Source: CAYWKU01 sp964459325
GTDB lineage: Bacteria > RBG-13-61-14 > CAYWKU01
Length of the DNA: 64,000 nucleotides
Assembly: GCA_964459325.1 (NCBI GenBank)
Contig: CAYWKU010000017.1
Location: 1-64,000 of the forward strand
Direction: 5' to 3'
Both the position numbers and the translations under genes were made by a program. This document shows positions 33,495 to 42,544 of this stretch, piece after piece. Numbering within the stretch: position 1 is the stretch's first letter; each line of letters begins with the position of its first letter. Under the pieces are notes generated by a model. The model was not told where the DNA came from and searched no databases. It saw nothing but the letters and a program-made list of their open reading frames with translations.

Positions 33495-35018
33495 ATGATG
33501 AAAAGGTTATTGGGTATATTCGCCGTATTACTTATCGCGCTATGCTTCGCCTGCAGCACGGGTGACATTTCGGGGGGGGACTCGCCCGTGGTACCGATGC
33601 CCTCCCCGCCCATAGCCAGGGGCTTCCCCATTACGGTGGATTTCGGCGAGATGCCCGACGGCCCGGTGGACGGCCCCACCGAAGTGGGTTCAGTCGTGGT
33701 GGACGGGGACAACATCGAGGTTCAATCGGGCGATATTATCATCGAAGGCGGCACTTTGCGGGTTCTTTCTCCCCGGGATTTTCAGCAGGCTGCCGTGCTG
33801 GTCAGGGAGCTGGACGGGTACTCGAGTACCAGCATCGAGGGCTATGACGCCGAAGGAAACCTGCTCACCGCCACCACCACGGGAGCGCCGGGCGATTATT
33901 ACTACGCGCGCCTGTCGGCCTCGGACTCGATAATACGCAAAATAAACGTGTTGGGCCCGAACGCGCGGGTACGCAAGATGATACTGGCCAGGCCGTTTTC
34001 GATAATAGAATTTCAACCGGCCGATGAACTGCCCATTTTGTGGCACGCATCGGTCATACTCTCCGCTGACTTCAACTCCGACGATATTCCCGACGTGGCG
34101 GTTGGGGATTCTTACACGAACCGGGTTGCGGTGCTTTACGGCAGTTCCGGAGGAGGCTTTTCGGGGCCGACAATTATGTCCTGCGACTTACCCGCCGTGG
34201 CGATGGACACCGGAGATTTTGACGGAGACGCTGACGGCCGCGCCGACCTGGCGGTTCTGGGAGAGAAGGTAAATATCTATTTGAGCGCTCCCGGCGGCAT
34301 ATCATCGACCGAAAGCTACATCATCGGCTCGGACACCGAAGACATCGACGTCGGTGACGTTACCGGCGACGGCATCCCGGACATAGCGGTTGCCACCCGC
34401 ACGGGAGTCTACACGCTTGCGGGCGCCGGCAACGGATTCTTCAATAACCCGCAGTTCCGCTTTGCCGTGGACGCCCGGGCAATCCGGGTGGCCGATGTAA
34501 ACGGCGACGGCGACGCCGACATGGTTATAGCCGCCGCGTCGCCGAACGAGTTGCAGGTCCGGGTTAATAAGGGGGGCGGAAACTTTTCTATATCGGGCTT
34601 TTACGCGCTTACAGGCACGCCGGTTCAAATGCACGTTGACCGCTTCAACTGGGACGAAGAACCGGACGTGGCGGTGCTCATGGATTCGACACCCAACTGG
34701 CAGACATATATCAACGACGGCGGCATCTTACACGCGAATCAGCTTTTCCAGGCGACTTCGGGCCACGCGGCGGCCTTCGAGATGCTCGACGTCAACAACG
34801 ACGGGTTCGCCGACATGGCCGTTATAGACCCGGATAACAACGAAGTATCGGTCTTTACCACCGACCTGGCGGGCAATTTCATAATAGCCGACCGGTGGAA
34901 TGTAAACGCACGTCCGCTCGTTCTGGAAGCGGCGGATTTGGACAGCGACTCGCGGAACGATTTGATTATAGGTGAAGCCGATGGAAACGTTAATGTATAC
35001 CGCAACGTATCGCGCTGA
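33495..35018 (+). CDS. FG-GAP/VCBS repeat lipoprotein
   Basis: About 507 residues from ATGATG at 33495; the frame continues upstream to 33441, but without a suitable signal. A lipoprotein signal ends at the cysteine in IALCFACS. After a 150-residue beta-rich part come about seven FG-GAP-type repeats with D-x-[ND]-x-D-x-x-x-D loops (DFNSDDIPDVAVG, DVTGDGIPDIAVA, DVNGDGDADMVIA, DVNNDGFADMAVI and others), which fold as a calcium-binding beta-propeller. Likely a surface or periplasmic binding protein; ligand unknown. A strong terminator follows. Confidence 0.8.
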   Translation: MMKRLLGIFAVLLIALCFACSTGDISGGDSPVVPMPSPPIARGFPITVDFGEMPDGPVDGPTEVGSVVVDGDNIEVQSGDIIIEGGTLRVLSPRDFQQAAVLVRELDGYSSTSIEGYDAEGNLLTATTTGAPGDYYYARLSASDSIIRKINVLGPNARVRKMILARPFSIIEFQPADELPILWHASVILSADFNSDDIPDVAVGDSYTNRVAVLYGSSGGGFSGPTIMSCDLPAVAMDTGDFDGDADGRADLAVLGEKVNIYLSAPGGISSTESYIIGSDTEDIDVGDVTGDGIPDIAVATRTGVYTLAGAGNGFFNNPQFRFAVDARAIRVADVNGDGDADMVIAAASPNELQVRVNKGGGNFSISGFYALTGTPVQMHVDRFNWDEEPDVAVLMDSTPNWQTYINDGGILHANQLFQATSGHAAAFEMLDVNNDGFADMAVIDPDNNEVSVFTTDLAGNFIIADRWNVNARPLVLEAADLDSDSRNDLIIGEADGNVNVYRNVSR

Positions 35019-35091
35019 TAAATCGAGGCTCCTCCGGGTGGCGGGCAAGACCCGCCATCCGTAATTAATACCCCAAACCTTTTTGGCCCAT

Positions 35092-35129
35092 GGCCCTTTG
35101 ACCGCGGTCAGTCAAAGGGCCTTTTTTTT
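35092..35129 (+). terminator. Rho-independent terminator
   Basis: Perfect 11-bp stem GGCCCTTTGAC / GTCAAAGGGCC with an eight-base loop, followed by eight Ts (35122-35129). It ends the FG-GAP lipoprotein transcript. Confidence 0.9.
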
Positions 35130-35220
35130 ATCCTTTTGCAGCCGGAATTGACCGGAGGGTTCATGCAAGTGGAGGTCCAGAAGGCTCGAAAAGCAAGGAT
35201 TACATTTCGCTTGATACGTC

Positions 35221-35249
35221 TTGACTGCTCAAGTATTCTCCGCTAATCT
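35221..35249 (+). promoter_or_regulatory. Sigma-70-like promoter of the hicBA module
   Basis: TTGACT (35221-35226), 17 bases, TAATCT (35244-35249). Transcription would start near 35256, only about 14 bases before the hicB ATG, so the leader is very short and no clear ribosome binding site is seen. Confidence 0.55.
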
Positions 35250-35269
35250 TTAATTAAAAGGCTTCTATC

Positions 35270-35503
35270 ATGGGACCATATCGCTTCACAGTGGAACTAT
35301 ACCCGGACAAAGAGGAAGGGGGGTATACTGCAATTGTGCCTTCATTGCCCGGTTGTGTCACCCAGGGGGAGACTCTGGATCAGACCATGGAACGTGCCAG
35401 AGAAGCGATTGAAGGGTATATCGCCTGCCTCAAAGAGGATGGCAAAGAAATCCCCATCGAGGAAGAACCTGAAGGCCGATTCAAAGTCATAATAGCCGCA
35501 TGA
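35270..35503 (+). CDS. HicB-like antitoxin
   Basis: 77 residues. The HicB core is plain: FTVELYPDKEEGGYTAIVPS, LPGCVTQGETLDQTMERARE, and GYIACLKEDGKEIPIEEE. It precedes and overlaps the toxin gene by four bases (ATGA). Unlike the module at 12799-13265, the antitoxin comes first here. No DNA-binding domain is fused. Confidence 0.87.
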   Translation: MGPYRFTVELYPDKEEGGYTAIVPSLPGCVTQGETLDQTMERAREAIEGYIACLKEDGKEIPIEEEPEGRFKVIIAA

Positions 35504-35724
35504 GTCCAAAACTCGCCCGCATCACCGGCAAGGAGATGTGCTCTATCCTGGAGCATAAGGGATTTATTTTGAAAAGAATCAAGGGAAGTCACCATATTTA
35601 TGAAAAACCCGGACTCGAGGTATACGTAACGGTCCCGGTGCATGGCAAAGAAATCCTCAAACCCAAAACTCTCAGGTCTATTATCCGACAGGCAGAACTG
35701 AACATTGACGACTTTATAAGATAA
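35500..35724 (+). CDS. HicA-like mRNA interferase toxin
   Basis: 74 residues with the double-stranded RNA-binding HicA fold: ITGKEMCSILEHKGFILKR, then the catalytic-type IKGSHHIYEK, and ILKPKTLRSIIRQAEL. The length is typical, whereas the other HicA in this window is longer. Overlaps hicB. Confidence 0.87.
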   Translation: MSPKLARITGKEMCSILEHKGFILKRIKGSHHIYEKPGLEVYVTVPVHGKEILKPKTLRSIIRQAELNIDDFIR

Positions 35725-35799
35725 CGCCTAAAAACTGCACAAGGGATTGCTTCCACATGCCTGCTTTTTATTCCGTTAAAGTCCCGCTTGACCATAGGT

Positions 35800-36864
35800 T
35801 CACTTTTCGGCCATCTTTCTCACTTCATTTTCAATGATTCTCACCGCCTCTTCCGTGCCGACGGTTTTTACCCTTTTCCCTTTTATGTACAGGGCGGCTT
35901 TTCCTTCCTTGAGGCCCGCGAATCCGATGTCGGCCAGTTTCGCTTCGCCGGGGCCGTTGACCACGCACCCCATGACCGCGAGCTTAAGGGGCGCTTTCAA
36001 ATCCACCAGTCGGCGCTCCAGCTCGTCCGCCACCCCGGCAACATCAAAAATCGCCCGTGCGCAGGTGGGGCAGGCTATAACGCCGACGCCGCGGCTTCGC
36101 AGTCCCAGTGCTTTCAGTATTTCCCACCCGACGCGCACTTCTTCGACCGGGTCGGCGGCGAGTGAAACCCGGATGGTGTCGCCGATGCCTTCGGCCAGGA
36201 GGATTCCCAGGCCCACGGCGGATTTTACCGTTCCGGTGAAAGCGGTTCCGGCTTCCGTTATGCCCAGGTGCAAGGGGTAATCGCAACGGGCGGCTATTAA
36301 CCGGTACGCTTCTATGGTTTCCGTCACTCCGCTGGCCTTGAGGCTGATTTTAATGTCTTTAAAACCGGCATCTTCGAGTATTTTCACGTTGCCGAGGGCG
36401 CTTTCGACCATAGCCTCGGGGGTGGGGCCGCCGTATTTTGCGAGGAGGGATTTTTCGAGACTGCCCGCGTTCACTCCTACTCTAATGGGAACTCCTTTCT
36501 CCGAGGCCGCTTTCGCCACCTCTCGGGGGCGTTTTTCGCTACCGATGTTTCCGGGGTTTATCCGCAGGCCGTGCACCCCGGCTTCGAGCGAAGCCAGCGC
36601 CAGGCGGTAATCGAAATGAATGTCGGCGACCACCGGCAGCGGGGATTGCTTCAATATCTCCGGCAGCGCCGATGCCGCGTCCCTGTCGGGCACCGCCACC
36701 CGGGCTATTTCGCACCCGGCTTGCGCAAGGCGGCAAATTTGACCGATTACGACATCAGCCTCCCCGGCGGGAACGTTGGTCATGGACTGGACGCTTACCG
36801 CGTGCTCACCCCCCACTCCCACATCCCCTATGAACACTTCCCTCGATTTGCGCCGTTTTATCAT
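35800..36864 (-). CDS. ispG: 4-hydroxy-3-methylbut-2-enyl-diphosphate synthase
   Basis: 354 residues, the short bacterial form. The N-terminal TIM barrel opens with VQSMTNVPAGE and carries VADIHFDYRLAL. The C-terminal iron-sulfur domain has ACPTCARAIFDVAG and AVMGCVVNGPGEAK, which supply three cluster cysteines. It catalyses the sixth step of the MEP isoprenoid pathway. It stands alone, convergent with hicBA. Confidence 0.94.
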   Translation of the reverse strand: MIKRRKSREVFIGDVGVGGEHAVSVQSMTNVPAGEADVVIGQICRLAQAGCEIARVAVPDRDAASALPEILKQSPLPVVADIHFDYRLALASLEAGVHGLRINPGNIGSEKRPREVAKAASEKGVPIRVGVNAGSLEKSLLAKYGGPTPEAMVESALGNVKILEDAGFKDIKISLKASGVTETIEAYRLIAARCDYPLHLGITEAGTAFTGTVKSAVGLGILLAEGIGDTIRVSLAADPVEEVRVGWEILKALGLRSRGVGVIACPTCARAIFDVAGVADELERRLVDLKAPLKLAVMGCVVNGPGEAKLADIGFAGLKEGKAALYIKGKRVKTVGTEEAVRIIENEVRKMAEK

Positions 36865-36996
36865 TGTCTACACAGAATATCTTTCACCGCCGTTCAAAGC
36901 AAACCCGCCGTCTAATTTACATCTGCGATAAATTTGATAACTCTATTATCAAGACTTGTGGTTGTATAAAGAGGCTCGATATTAAACTACGGAATT

Positions 36997-37058
36997 GGTA
37001 GGCGCGACACTCTTGTCGCGCACCTCGGAAATTGCCCGGCAGGAGTGCCGGGCCTACC
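36997..37058. repeat. Branched inverted-repeat element, copy 1
   Basis: Outer arms GGTAGGC (36997-37003) and GCCTACC (37052-37058) enclose two hairpins: GCGCGACA-CTCT-TGTCGCGC (37002-37021) and CCCGGCA-GGAG-TGCCGGG (37035-37052). Folded, it would be a Y-shaped three-way junction. A second copy lies at 58802-58882. The size and shape are those of a REP- or MITE-like element. Confidence 0.7.
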
Positions 37059-37138
37059 ATTTTTGAAACAATATTCACATTATTCGTTTGACGAATCGAG
37101 GTTGTTGTGATTCTATAATTGGTATCGGGAGGTGCGAT

Positions 37139-37720
37139 ATGGACTTGGAAGTAATCATCAAAGACGGCCTGGTAAAGTTCAGGGATGAAATCGTGGCGGT
37201 GCTTTTGTTCAGCCTGGTGGGCATCATACTGAGTCTCACTATAGTGCTTATACCGGCGGTCGCGGCCGGTATGGCGGTCGGCTTCCTCAAGTACGTGCGG
37301 GAAGGGGTAAAGCCGGAGCTGTCGGAGTTGTGGTCGCACTTCGACAAGTACATTCAAACGCTCTTGTTTCTGATTGTAGCCGGTTTTTTGACATCGGTGG
37401 GATTCATGCTTTTCGTAATCCCCGGTATAATCCTGTCCGCTATATGGATGTACTCCATATTTTTTATAGTGGACAGGGATATGAACTTCTGGGACGCCAT
37501 GGAAGCCAGCCGCAAATCGGTCTCATCCGTCGGATTCGTCATCAACCTGGTGCTGGTTGTCATACTCATGCTGTTGGGAGCGCTGGGAGGGGCAGCGGGG
37601 GGCCTTGGCTCCATCGTCACTCTTCCGATAGCATACCTTATTCTGGCGCGAGCCTACGGGGAAGTGGCCGCGGGAGCCGGAGACCGGCAACCGGAGCGGC
37701 TTGTGAGCGGTAACGGATAA
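37139..37720 (+). CDS. Integral membrane protein of unknown function
   Basis: 193 residues from the ATG at 37139, with GGGAGGTG upstream. About five membrane helices are visible (for example IVAVLLFSLVGIILSLTIVLI, LFLIVAGFLTSVGFMLFVIPG, INLVLVVILMLLGALGGAAG). The pattern FVIPGIILSAIWMYSIFFIVDRDMNFWDAMEAS resembles uncharacterised membrane proteins in which a proline-glycine turn precedes a helix and a conserved D-x-x-x-W-x-A segment. I do not assign a function. It is eleven bases from the SUMF1-domain gene and probably shares its transcript. Confidence 0.6.
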   Translation: MDLEVIIKDGLVKFRDEIVAVLLFSLVGIILSLTIVLIPAVAAGMAVGFLKYVREGVKPELSELWSHFDKYIQTLLFLIVAGFLTSVGFMLFVIPGIILSAIWMYSIFFIVDRDMNFWDAMEASRKSVSSVGFVINLVLVVILMLLGALGGAAGGLGSIVTLPIAYLILARAYGEVAAGAGDRQPERLVSGNG

Positions 37721-37730
37721 GAAAGAGCTT

Positions 37731-38492
37731 ATGAACTCCCGAAGCCTCGCCGTAATCATTGTCCTCATCGTACTCGCCGCGTCCTTTATCGCGTCTGCGG
37801 AAGTAATCAAGCTAAGAACTTCCCCGGAAGGCGTGGAGATGGTTAAAATCCCCAACGGCCCTTTCACAATGGGGGATAACGAAGGCGAACCCGACGAGCG
37901 TCCGGCCCATGAAGTCGAGTTGGAGACATTCTGGATAGACCGCACCGAGGTAACCTTCCGACAATACGACCGTTGCGTTTCGGAAGGCTACTGCCGTGTT
38001 CCTACAGTTACAGGCAGGGTGAAAGACAAGACCATGCCGGTTACCGGAGTAAGCTGGTTCGACGCCCGCGATTATTGCAAATGGGCCGGCAAAAGGCTCC
38101 CCACCGAGGCCGAATGGGAAAAAGCGGCGCGGGGCACGGATGAGAGAACTTATCCCTGGGGCGAAAAGCTAAGCTGTACCCTCGCCAATTATCGGGAGTG
38201 CGAAATCGGGCATCCGATGCCGGTGGGCACTTACCCCGAAGCCGCCTCCCCCTACGGCGCATTCGACATGGCGGGCAACGTATGGGAATGGGTGGCCGAC
38301 CACTACGACTCCCAATACTACAAAATCTCGCCCGCCTCCGACCCTCAAGGCCCCGGGGCGGGGAAATACCGGGTAGTAAGGGGCGGCGCGTGGACAAGGT
38401 ACATGGCCGGGATGCGAAGCGCCGACCGGGGAGCTTTCACCCCCTCAAGCCGGGCCGACGATTTGGGTTTCCGTTGCGCCCGGGACGACTGA
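37731..38492 (+). CDS. SUMF1 (formylglycine-generating enzyme-like) domain protein, catalytic cysteines absent
   Basis: 253 residues with an N-terminal signal peptide, then a full SUMF1 fold: VEMVKIPNGPFTMGDNEGE, WIDRTEVTFRQYDRCV, PVTGVSWFDARDYCKWAGKR, LPTEAEWEKAARGTDERTYPWG, GNVWEWVADHY and LGFRCARDD. In true formylglycine-generating enzymes a cysteine pair follows the GGS[YW] turn; here that stretch reads GGAWTRYMAGMRSADRGAF with neither cysteine. So it should not convert cysteine to formylglycine. Exported SUMF1 proteins without the pair can have binding or other roles. It is convergent with a sulfatase-fold gene ten bases away. Confidence 0.8.
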   Translation: MNSRSLAVIIVLIVLAASFIASAEVIKLRTSPEGVEMVKIPNGPFTMGDNEGEPDERPAHEVELETFWIDRTEVTFRQYDRCVSEGYCRVPTVTGRVKDKTMPVTGVSWFDARDYCKWAGKRLPTEAEWEKAARGTDERTYPWGEKLSCTLANYRECEIGHPMPVGTYPEAASPYGAFDMAGNVWEWVADHYDSQYYKISPASDPQGPGAGKYRVVRGGAWTRYMAGMRSADRGAFTPSSRADDLGFRCARDD

Positions 38493-38502
38493 CCCAAAAA
38501 TA

Positions 38503-40167
38503 TTAATATCCCAGCGCTTCCAGCCGTTTTTTAAGCTCCGTGCTTATCTGTGCTTCCCCGGCGTCCAAAGGCGGAGAATATTGGCCCCGCAAACGTTCAA
38601 GCTCATTCTTCAATACCTCGCGGGTTATGCCTCTGCCTGTCGATATGGGTCGTCGCTCGGCGGGGTCCCGACTCAAATCGTACATTTCCCACTCCACAAC
38701 CCGGTCGCCCCACTGGTTGGTTCGATTGGTGTTGTGTACCAGTTTCATCGGCCAGTCCAGGACGGCCTCCTTCTCCACCTTGTCCAGAACCTCGTGCATG
38801 TAAAGCGGCGCCGGGGTAAGGGAATCCTCCGACCCTGCAATCGCCGTCAGGTTTCTCCCGCTCATGTGCTCGGGTTTATCAATGCCCAGGCTGTCCAGAA
38901 CCGTAGCCGGAACATCGACAATACTTACCGGCGTCCGTACCGATTTCGAAGCCCCGCCGCCGGGACACCTCATTATGAGCGGCGCCCGCACCTGCTCCTC
39001 GTACAAGGTTCCGCCGTGACCGAAGCCCCTGTGCTCATAAAACTCCTCGCCGTGGTCGGCCACGAAGAATATGAGCGAATTTTCGTAAAAGCCCTTTTTT
39101 TTCAGCAATTCCAGAAATTTATGAAATCCCGCGTCGGCGGCGGCGACTTCGGCCCGATACAGACCGTGCAGGTAATCGACTTGCGCCCTCGAGGGTGTAA
39201 TTGCACGGTAAACCAGCTTCCTGAATACCTCCATCCCCCCCGAAATGGGCTGTGCGGCGGATGGCATGAACTTTTCGGCCAGTCCGGATGGCGGAGTATA
39301 CGGAGCGTGAGGGTCGGACTGGTGGATGTAGAGGAAGAACGGCCCTTCAAGTTTTTTCAACGACGGGCCGATTTTCTCCAAAAGCCCCTCGCTGGAGGAA
39401 TAAACATCCTCGTCGCCCGGGTCTTCCGGGTAGTAGACGTAGCGGTCGAACCCCCTGCCGAAGCCCAGCTCGGGGGCCACGTTGCCGTTGGTCACGTATC
39501 CTTCCGTTCGCCAACCCGCCCTTTTAAGCACCCCGGCAAGGGTATCGAGCCTTTCGGACAACCCCCCCCTCCTCCCGACGGCTCCGTGGTGGGGCGGGCA
39601 TGTTCCCGTGAAAAGGCTTGCCACCGATGGCCTTGTCCAGGAGCTGGGGCTGTACCCCCGCTTAAAAATCACGGCCCCTCGCGCAAAAGAGTCTATATGC
39701 GGGCTTGCGAAGCTTTCGGGGTTGTAACAGCCGAGCGCGTCCGCTCTGAGCGCGTCCACCAGGTAAATTATTACGTTGGGCCGTTTATCGTTTTCATCAC
39801 CGGCGAATGATTTCGAGCGGGCTTTCCAATCCGGACGGGTTTGCAGCTTGATATTTTTCCAAAAAGCTCCTTCGCCCTTGGCCTGCAGGCTTATTCTCAA
39901 AAATTTCCCGCGCCACTTATCGAGTTTCAAAGCAAAAAGCTCGCTTCCGGCGTCGACGTCAAGCTTTTCCAGCACTCCGTCATCGTCACTCACCATCACC
40001 CGGAAATCGGCTTCCGGGGAGGTTTTTGACAACGTGGGTTTTGCGGAGACATAAAAACCCGGGCGGGCGCGGGCGTACACCTCTTCTGTTCGGTAGTCCG
40101 TACACCCAATTGAAAACAATAAAAGGGCCGATATTAATGAGACGATAATAAGGAAACTGCGATACAT
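38503..40167 (-). CDS. Sulfatase-fold lipoprotein with Thr at the nucleophile position
   Basis: 554 residues. A lipoprotein signal ends at Cys22. A beta-rich segment to about residue 125 precedes an alkaline-phosphatase-superfamily domain: NVIIYLVDALRADALGCY (metal Asp138) and FVADHGEEFYEHRGFGHGG near residue 350. The nucleophile motif, C/S-x-P-x-R in sulfatases, reads W-T178-R-P-S-V, so a threonine takes the place of the formylglycine residue and the arginine is lost. Thr nucleophiles occur in LTA synthases and phosphoethanolamine transferases, so a phospho-transfer or phosphodiesterase role is more likely than sulfate hydrolysis. Confidence 0.75.
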   Translation of the reverse strand: MYRSFLIIVSLISALLLFSIGCTDYRTEEVYARARPGFYVSAKPTLSKTSPEADFRVMVSDDDGVLEKLDVDAGSELFALKLDKWRGKFLRISLQAKGEGAFWKNIKLQTRPDWKARSKSFAGDENDKRPNVIIYLVDALRADALGCYNPESFASPHIDSFARGAVIFKRGYSPSSWTRPSVASLFTGTCPPHHGAVGRRGGLSERLDTLAGVLKRAGWRTEGYVTNGNVAPELGFGRGFDRYVYYPEDPGDEDVYSSSEGLLEKIGPSLKKLEGPFFLYIHQSDPHAPYTPPSGLAEKFMPSAAQPISGGMEVFRKLVYRAITPSRAQVDYLHGLYRAEVAAADAGFHKFLELLKKKGFYENSLIFFVADHGEEFYEHRGFGHGGTLYEEQVRAPLIMRCPGGGASKSVRTPVSIVDVPATVLDSLGIDKPEHMSGRNLTAIAGSEDSLTPAPLYMHEVLDKVEKEAVLDWPMKLVHNTNRTNQWGDRVVEWEMYDLSRDPAERRPISTGRGITREVLKNELERLRGQYSPPLDAGEAQISTELKKRLEALGY

Positions 40168-40240
40168 CTATATAATCAAATGTATCACAAGACGCATAAG
40201 CGGACAATGGAACGTGAAAATTCGGAGCTAAGGTGGTATC

Positions 40241-42538
40241 TTGAATAAAGTGGAACAGGCCGGCGATAAAACCGAAAAAACGGGATTGTTTCGGGAATTG
40301 AGGCTTTGGGCATGGGGCGCCTGGTTCTTCTGGGCCGTCGAGTGCCTTCTTATGTACTTCCAGGTGGCCTTTTATCAGGGGAAGTGGTCGTTTATAAAGG
40401 GCCGGAGTTTCCTGGAGGCCATACCTCACCGTTTTGAGCCTGCCGATGCGCTCGAGGCGCTTCTTATCGACGCCGCCGTGATGGCCCTTTTATGCGCAGG
40501 CAGTATCATACTCCTCCGTATCGTAAGAAAAATATTAAAGCGATATGAAATATCCGCCACGCCCTTCCACGGAGCGGTTTACCTGGGGATAATACTTTTC
40601 CTTTACGGCGCGGTGATAGTAAATATCGTTCTGCTGCCGGGAAGATTCGGGACTCAAGGCAAAATCTACACCGCCCTGCTGGCGGTTACCGTGCTTCTTA
40701 TATGGTTGCTCATCTACCGCCACCTTAACCGGCGCCACGCGCTCGGCGACGGATGGTTCGCGTTCTGGAGCCTGGCCTGCGTTTTAATGGTGTGCCTGTT
40801 CGGAATATGGCCATGGCTGGATTATCACTCCAACCTGGTCTGGAAAATCCCGAAAGGTTACACCGCCAGAATCGGGATACTGGTGGGGGTTATCGCTTTT
40901 CAGCAGGTTGTGCTTCATATCAGGGCGTGGGTTGCCTCCCGGCGGGGTGGGGAAAAGACGCCGGGAGGACTTCGACTGTGGGCGGCAAGAATCCTGGCCT
41001 TCGCCACAATAGTGGCCGCCGTTGCATTTACTTTAGCCTTCCGGACGGACGTAAAACTGGACCCCGACCTGGTTACCCGGTCGGACAGCAAGCTGCCCAA
41101 CATTCTGATGATTTCCATGGATACGGTGCGAGCGGACGCTTTGAGCTGCTATTCGGATAAGGGCAAAACGCCCTTTCTGGATAAGCTGGCTGCCCGGAGC
41201 GTCTTGTTTGAAGACGCAAGGTCTCCCAGCCCCTGGACGCTACCCGGGCACGCTTCCATGTTTACGGCCCGGTACCCGTCGGCTCACGGCGCAAGCTGGG
41301 AATTTACGTATCTTCCGGACAGTGAAACCACACTGGCGGAAATCCTGGCAACGGCGGGCTACAAGACAGCCGCTTTCAGCTCGAACGTTTGGGTGTCTCA
41401 CTTCACCAATATTACTCAGGGCTTCGATTACTTCTACATACTGGGCAACAAGTTTCAACTGAATCGAAAGGCCCGCGAGCGACCTTTGCTGTTATGGGAA
41501 GCAATGGCCAGGCCCATACTCACAAGACTTAACAACAGGGGATGGCTGGACTCGGTGGTCAACTTCCGGATTAAGAACAAATCCCGCCAGATTAACGGGA
41601 TGATAAAAAGATACTTAAAAAGAAACGAGGGTAGCGAACAGCCGTTTTTCATATTCGTAAACTACATAGATTCCCACAACCCGTACAAGCCGCTCGGCAA
41701 GCTGAGGCCCAAACCGCCCGAGGGCGTCAACATGAAAAAAATAAGGTCCGTTAACAACAAGCCCCCGAAAATAATGGCCGAACGGATATTTTTAACCGAG
41801 GAAGAAAAGGAATATTGGATTTCCCTCTATTACTTGACCGTCACCAGCCTTGACGTTTATATCAATGAGCTCTTTCAGGTCCTTGAGAAGGCCGGTTTCA
41901 TGGAAGATGTTGTAGTTATCGTCACATCCGACCACGGGGAATACCTCGGTGAATACGACCAGTATTGCCACCTGTTCGGGGTCCACGAGCCCGTCATCCG
42001 GGTGCCTTTTATCTTATACTCTCCGGACAGGATTGAGGGAGGAAAACGCTTCAGGTCGATGGTGCAGACCGTAGACATCCCCCCCACCCTGCTGGAACTG
42101 GCGGGAATAAAGTTCAGAAATTCCTCGCGATTTCAAGGCAAATCCTTGATGCCGCTGGTCAAGGATAATGCCCATCTCAGGAACTATTCGGTTTCCGAGC
42201 TTATGGTTCCCACTCTGCCGCTCGAGGTCTTCAGGCGGCTGAAAGGCCCCTCTGGAAAATATAACAAGTGGAACACCCGCCAGCGGAGCATTACCGACAA
42301 GTCGTATCAACTGGAAGTCCATCAAAACGGCTACAGGCAATTGTGGAAACTGCCGGAGGATATATCCAGCGTCGAAGGGACCGAGGTTCCCGGAAATCCG
42401 GAGCCGGCCGACAAAATGGAAGGCGAGCTGAAGGGATGGCTGAAAAGCTTCGAGCACGCCGACACTTCAAAGATGGAAAGGCCGGAAATGAGCGAGGATT
42501 TCAAAAAGCAACTGAAGGCCCTCGGCTACCTGAAATAA
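40241..42538 (+). CDS. Membrane-anchored sulfatase-fold protein (LtaS-like layout, Thr nucleophile)
   Basis: 765 residues from a TTG with AAGGTGG upstream. About six membrane helices fill residues 25-268, then a sulfatase-type domain: NILMISMDTVRADALSCY (metal Asp294), SPWT333LPGHASMFTA at the nucleophile, and TSDHGEYLGEYDQYCH for the second metal set. Thr333 stands where sulfatases have Cys or Ser. Membrane helices followed by a Thr-type catalytic domain is the layout of LTA synthase and EptA-like transferases. It may transfer phospho-groups to surface glycans or lipids. It is a diverged relative of the lipoprotein at 38503-40167, in divergent orientation 73 bases away. Confidence 0.78.
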   Translation: MNKVEQAGDKTEKTGLFRELRLWAWGAWFFWAVECLLMYFQVAFYQGKWSFIKGRSFLEAIPHRFEPADALEALLIDAAVMALLCAGSIILLRIVRKILKRYEISATPFHGAVYLGIILFLYGAVIVNIVLLPGRFGTQGKIYTALLAVTVLLIWLLIYRHLNRRHALGDGWFAFWSLACVLMVCLFGIWPWLDYHSNLVWKIPKGYTARIGILVGVIAFQQVVLHIRAWVASRRGGEKTPGGLRLWAARILAFATIVAAVAFTLAFRTDVKLDPDLVTRSDSKLPNILMISMDTVRADALSCYSDKGKTPFLDKLAARSVLFEDARSPSPWTLPGHASMFTARYPSAHGASWEFTYLPDSETTLAEILATAGYKTAAFSSNVWVSHFTNITQGFDYFYILGNKFQLNRKARERPLLLWEAMARPILTRLNNRGWLDSVVNFRIKNKSRQINGMIKRYLKRNEGSEQPFFIFVNYIDSHNPYKPLGKLRPKPPEGVNMKKIRSVNNKPPKIMAERIFLTEEEKEYWISLYYLTVTSLDVYINELFQVLEKAGFMEDVVVIVTSDHGEYLGEYDQYCHLFGVHEPVIRVPFILYSPDRIEGGKRFRSMVQTVDIPPTLLELAGIKFRNSSRFQGKSLMPLVKDNAHLRNYSVSELMVPTLPLEVFRRLKGPSGKYNKWNTRQRSITDKSYQLEVHQNGYRQLWKLPEDISSVEGTEVPGNPEPADKMEGELKGWLKSFEHADTSKMERPEMSEDFKKQLKALGYLK

Positions 42539-42544
42539 CCCGAA

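Noticed and set aside
35163..35246. 27-codon ORF upstream of hicBA
   Set aside because: No ribosome binding site of note and no recognisable sequence; it overlaps the promoter of the module.
37731..38492. Functional formylglycine-generating enzyme for the adjacent sulfatases
   Set aside because: The catalytic cysteine pair is missing and both neighbouring sulfatase-fold proteins have Thr at the nucleophile site.
38581..39810. 409-residue ORF antisense to the sulfatase-fold lipoprotein
   Set aside because: It mirrors the codons of a well-supported gene on the minus strand and shows no family signature.
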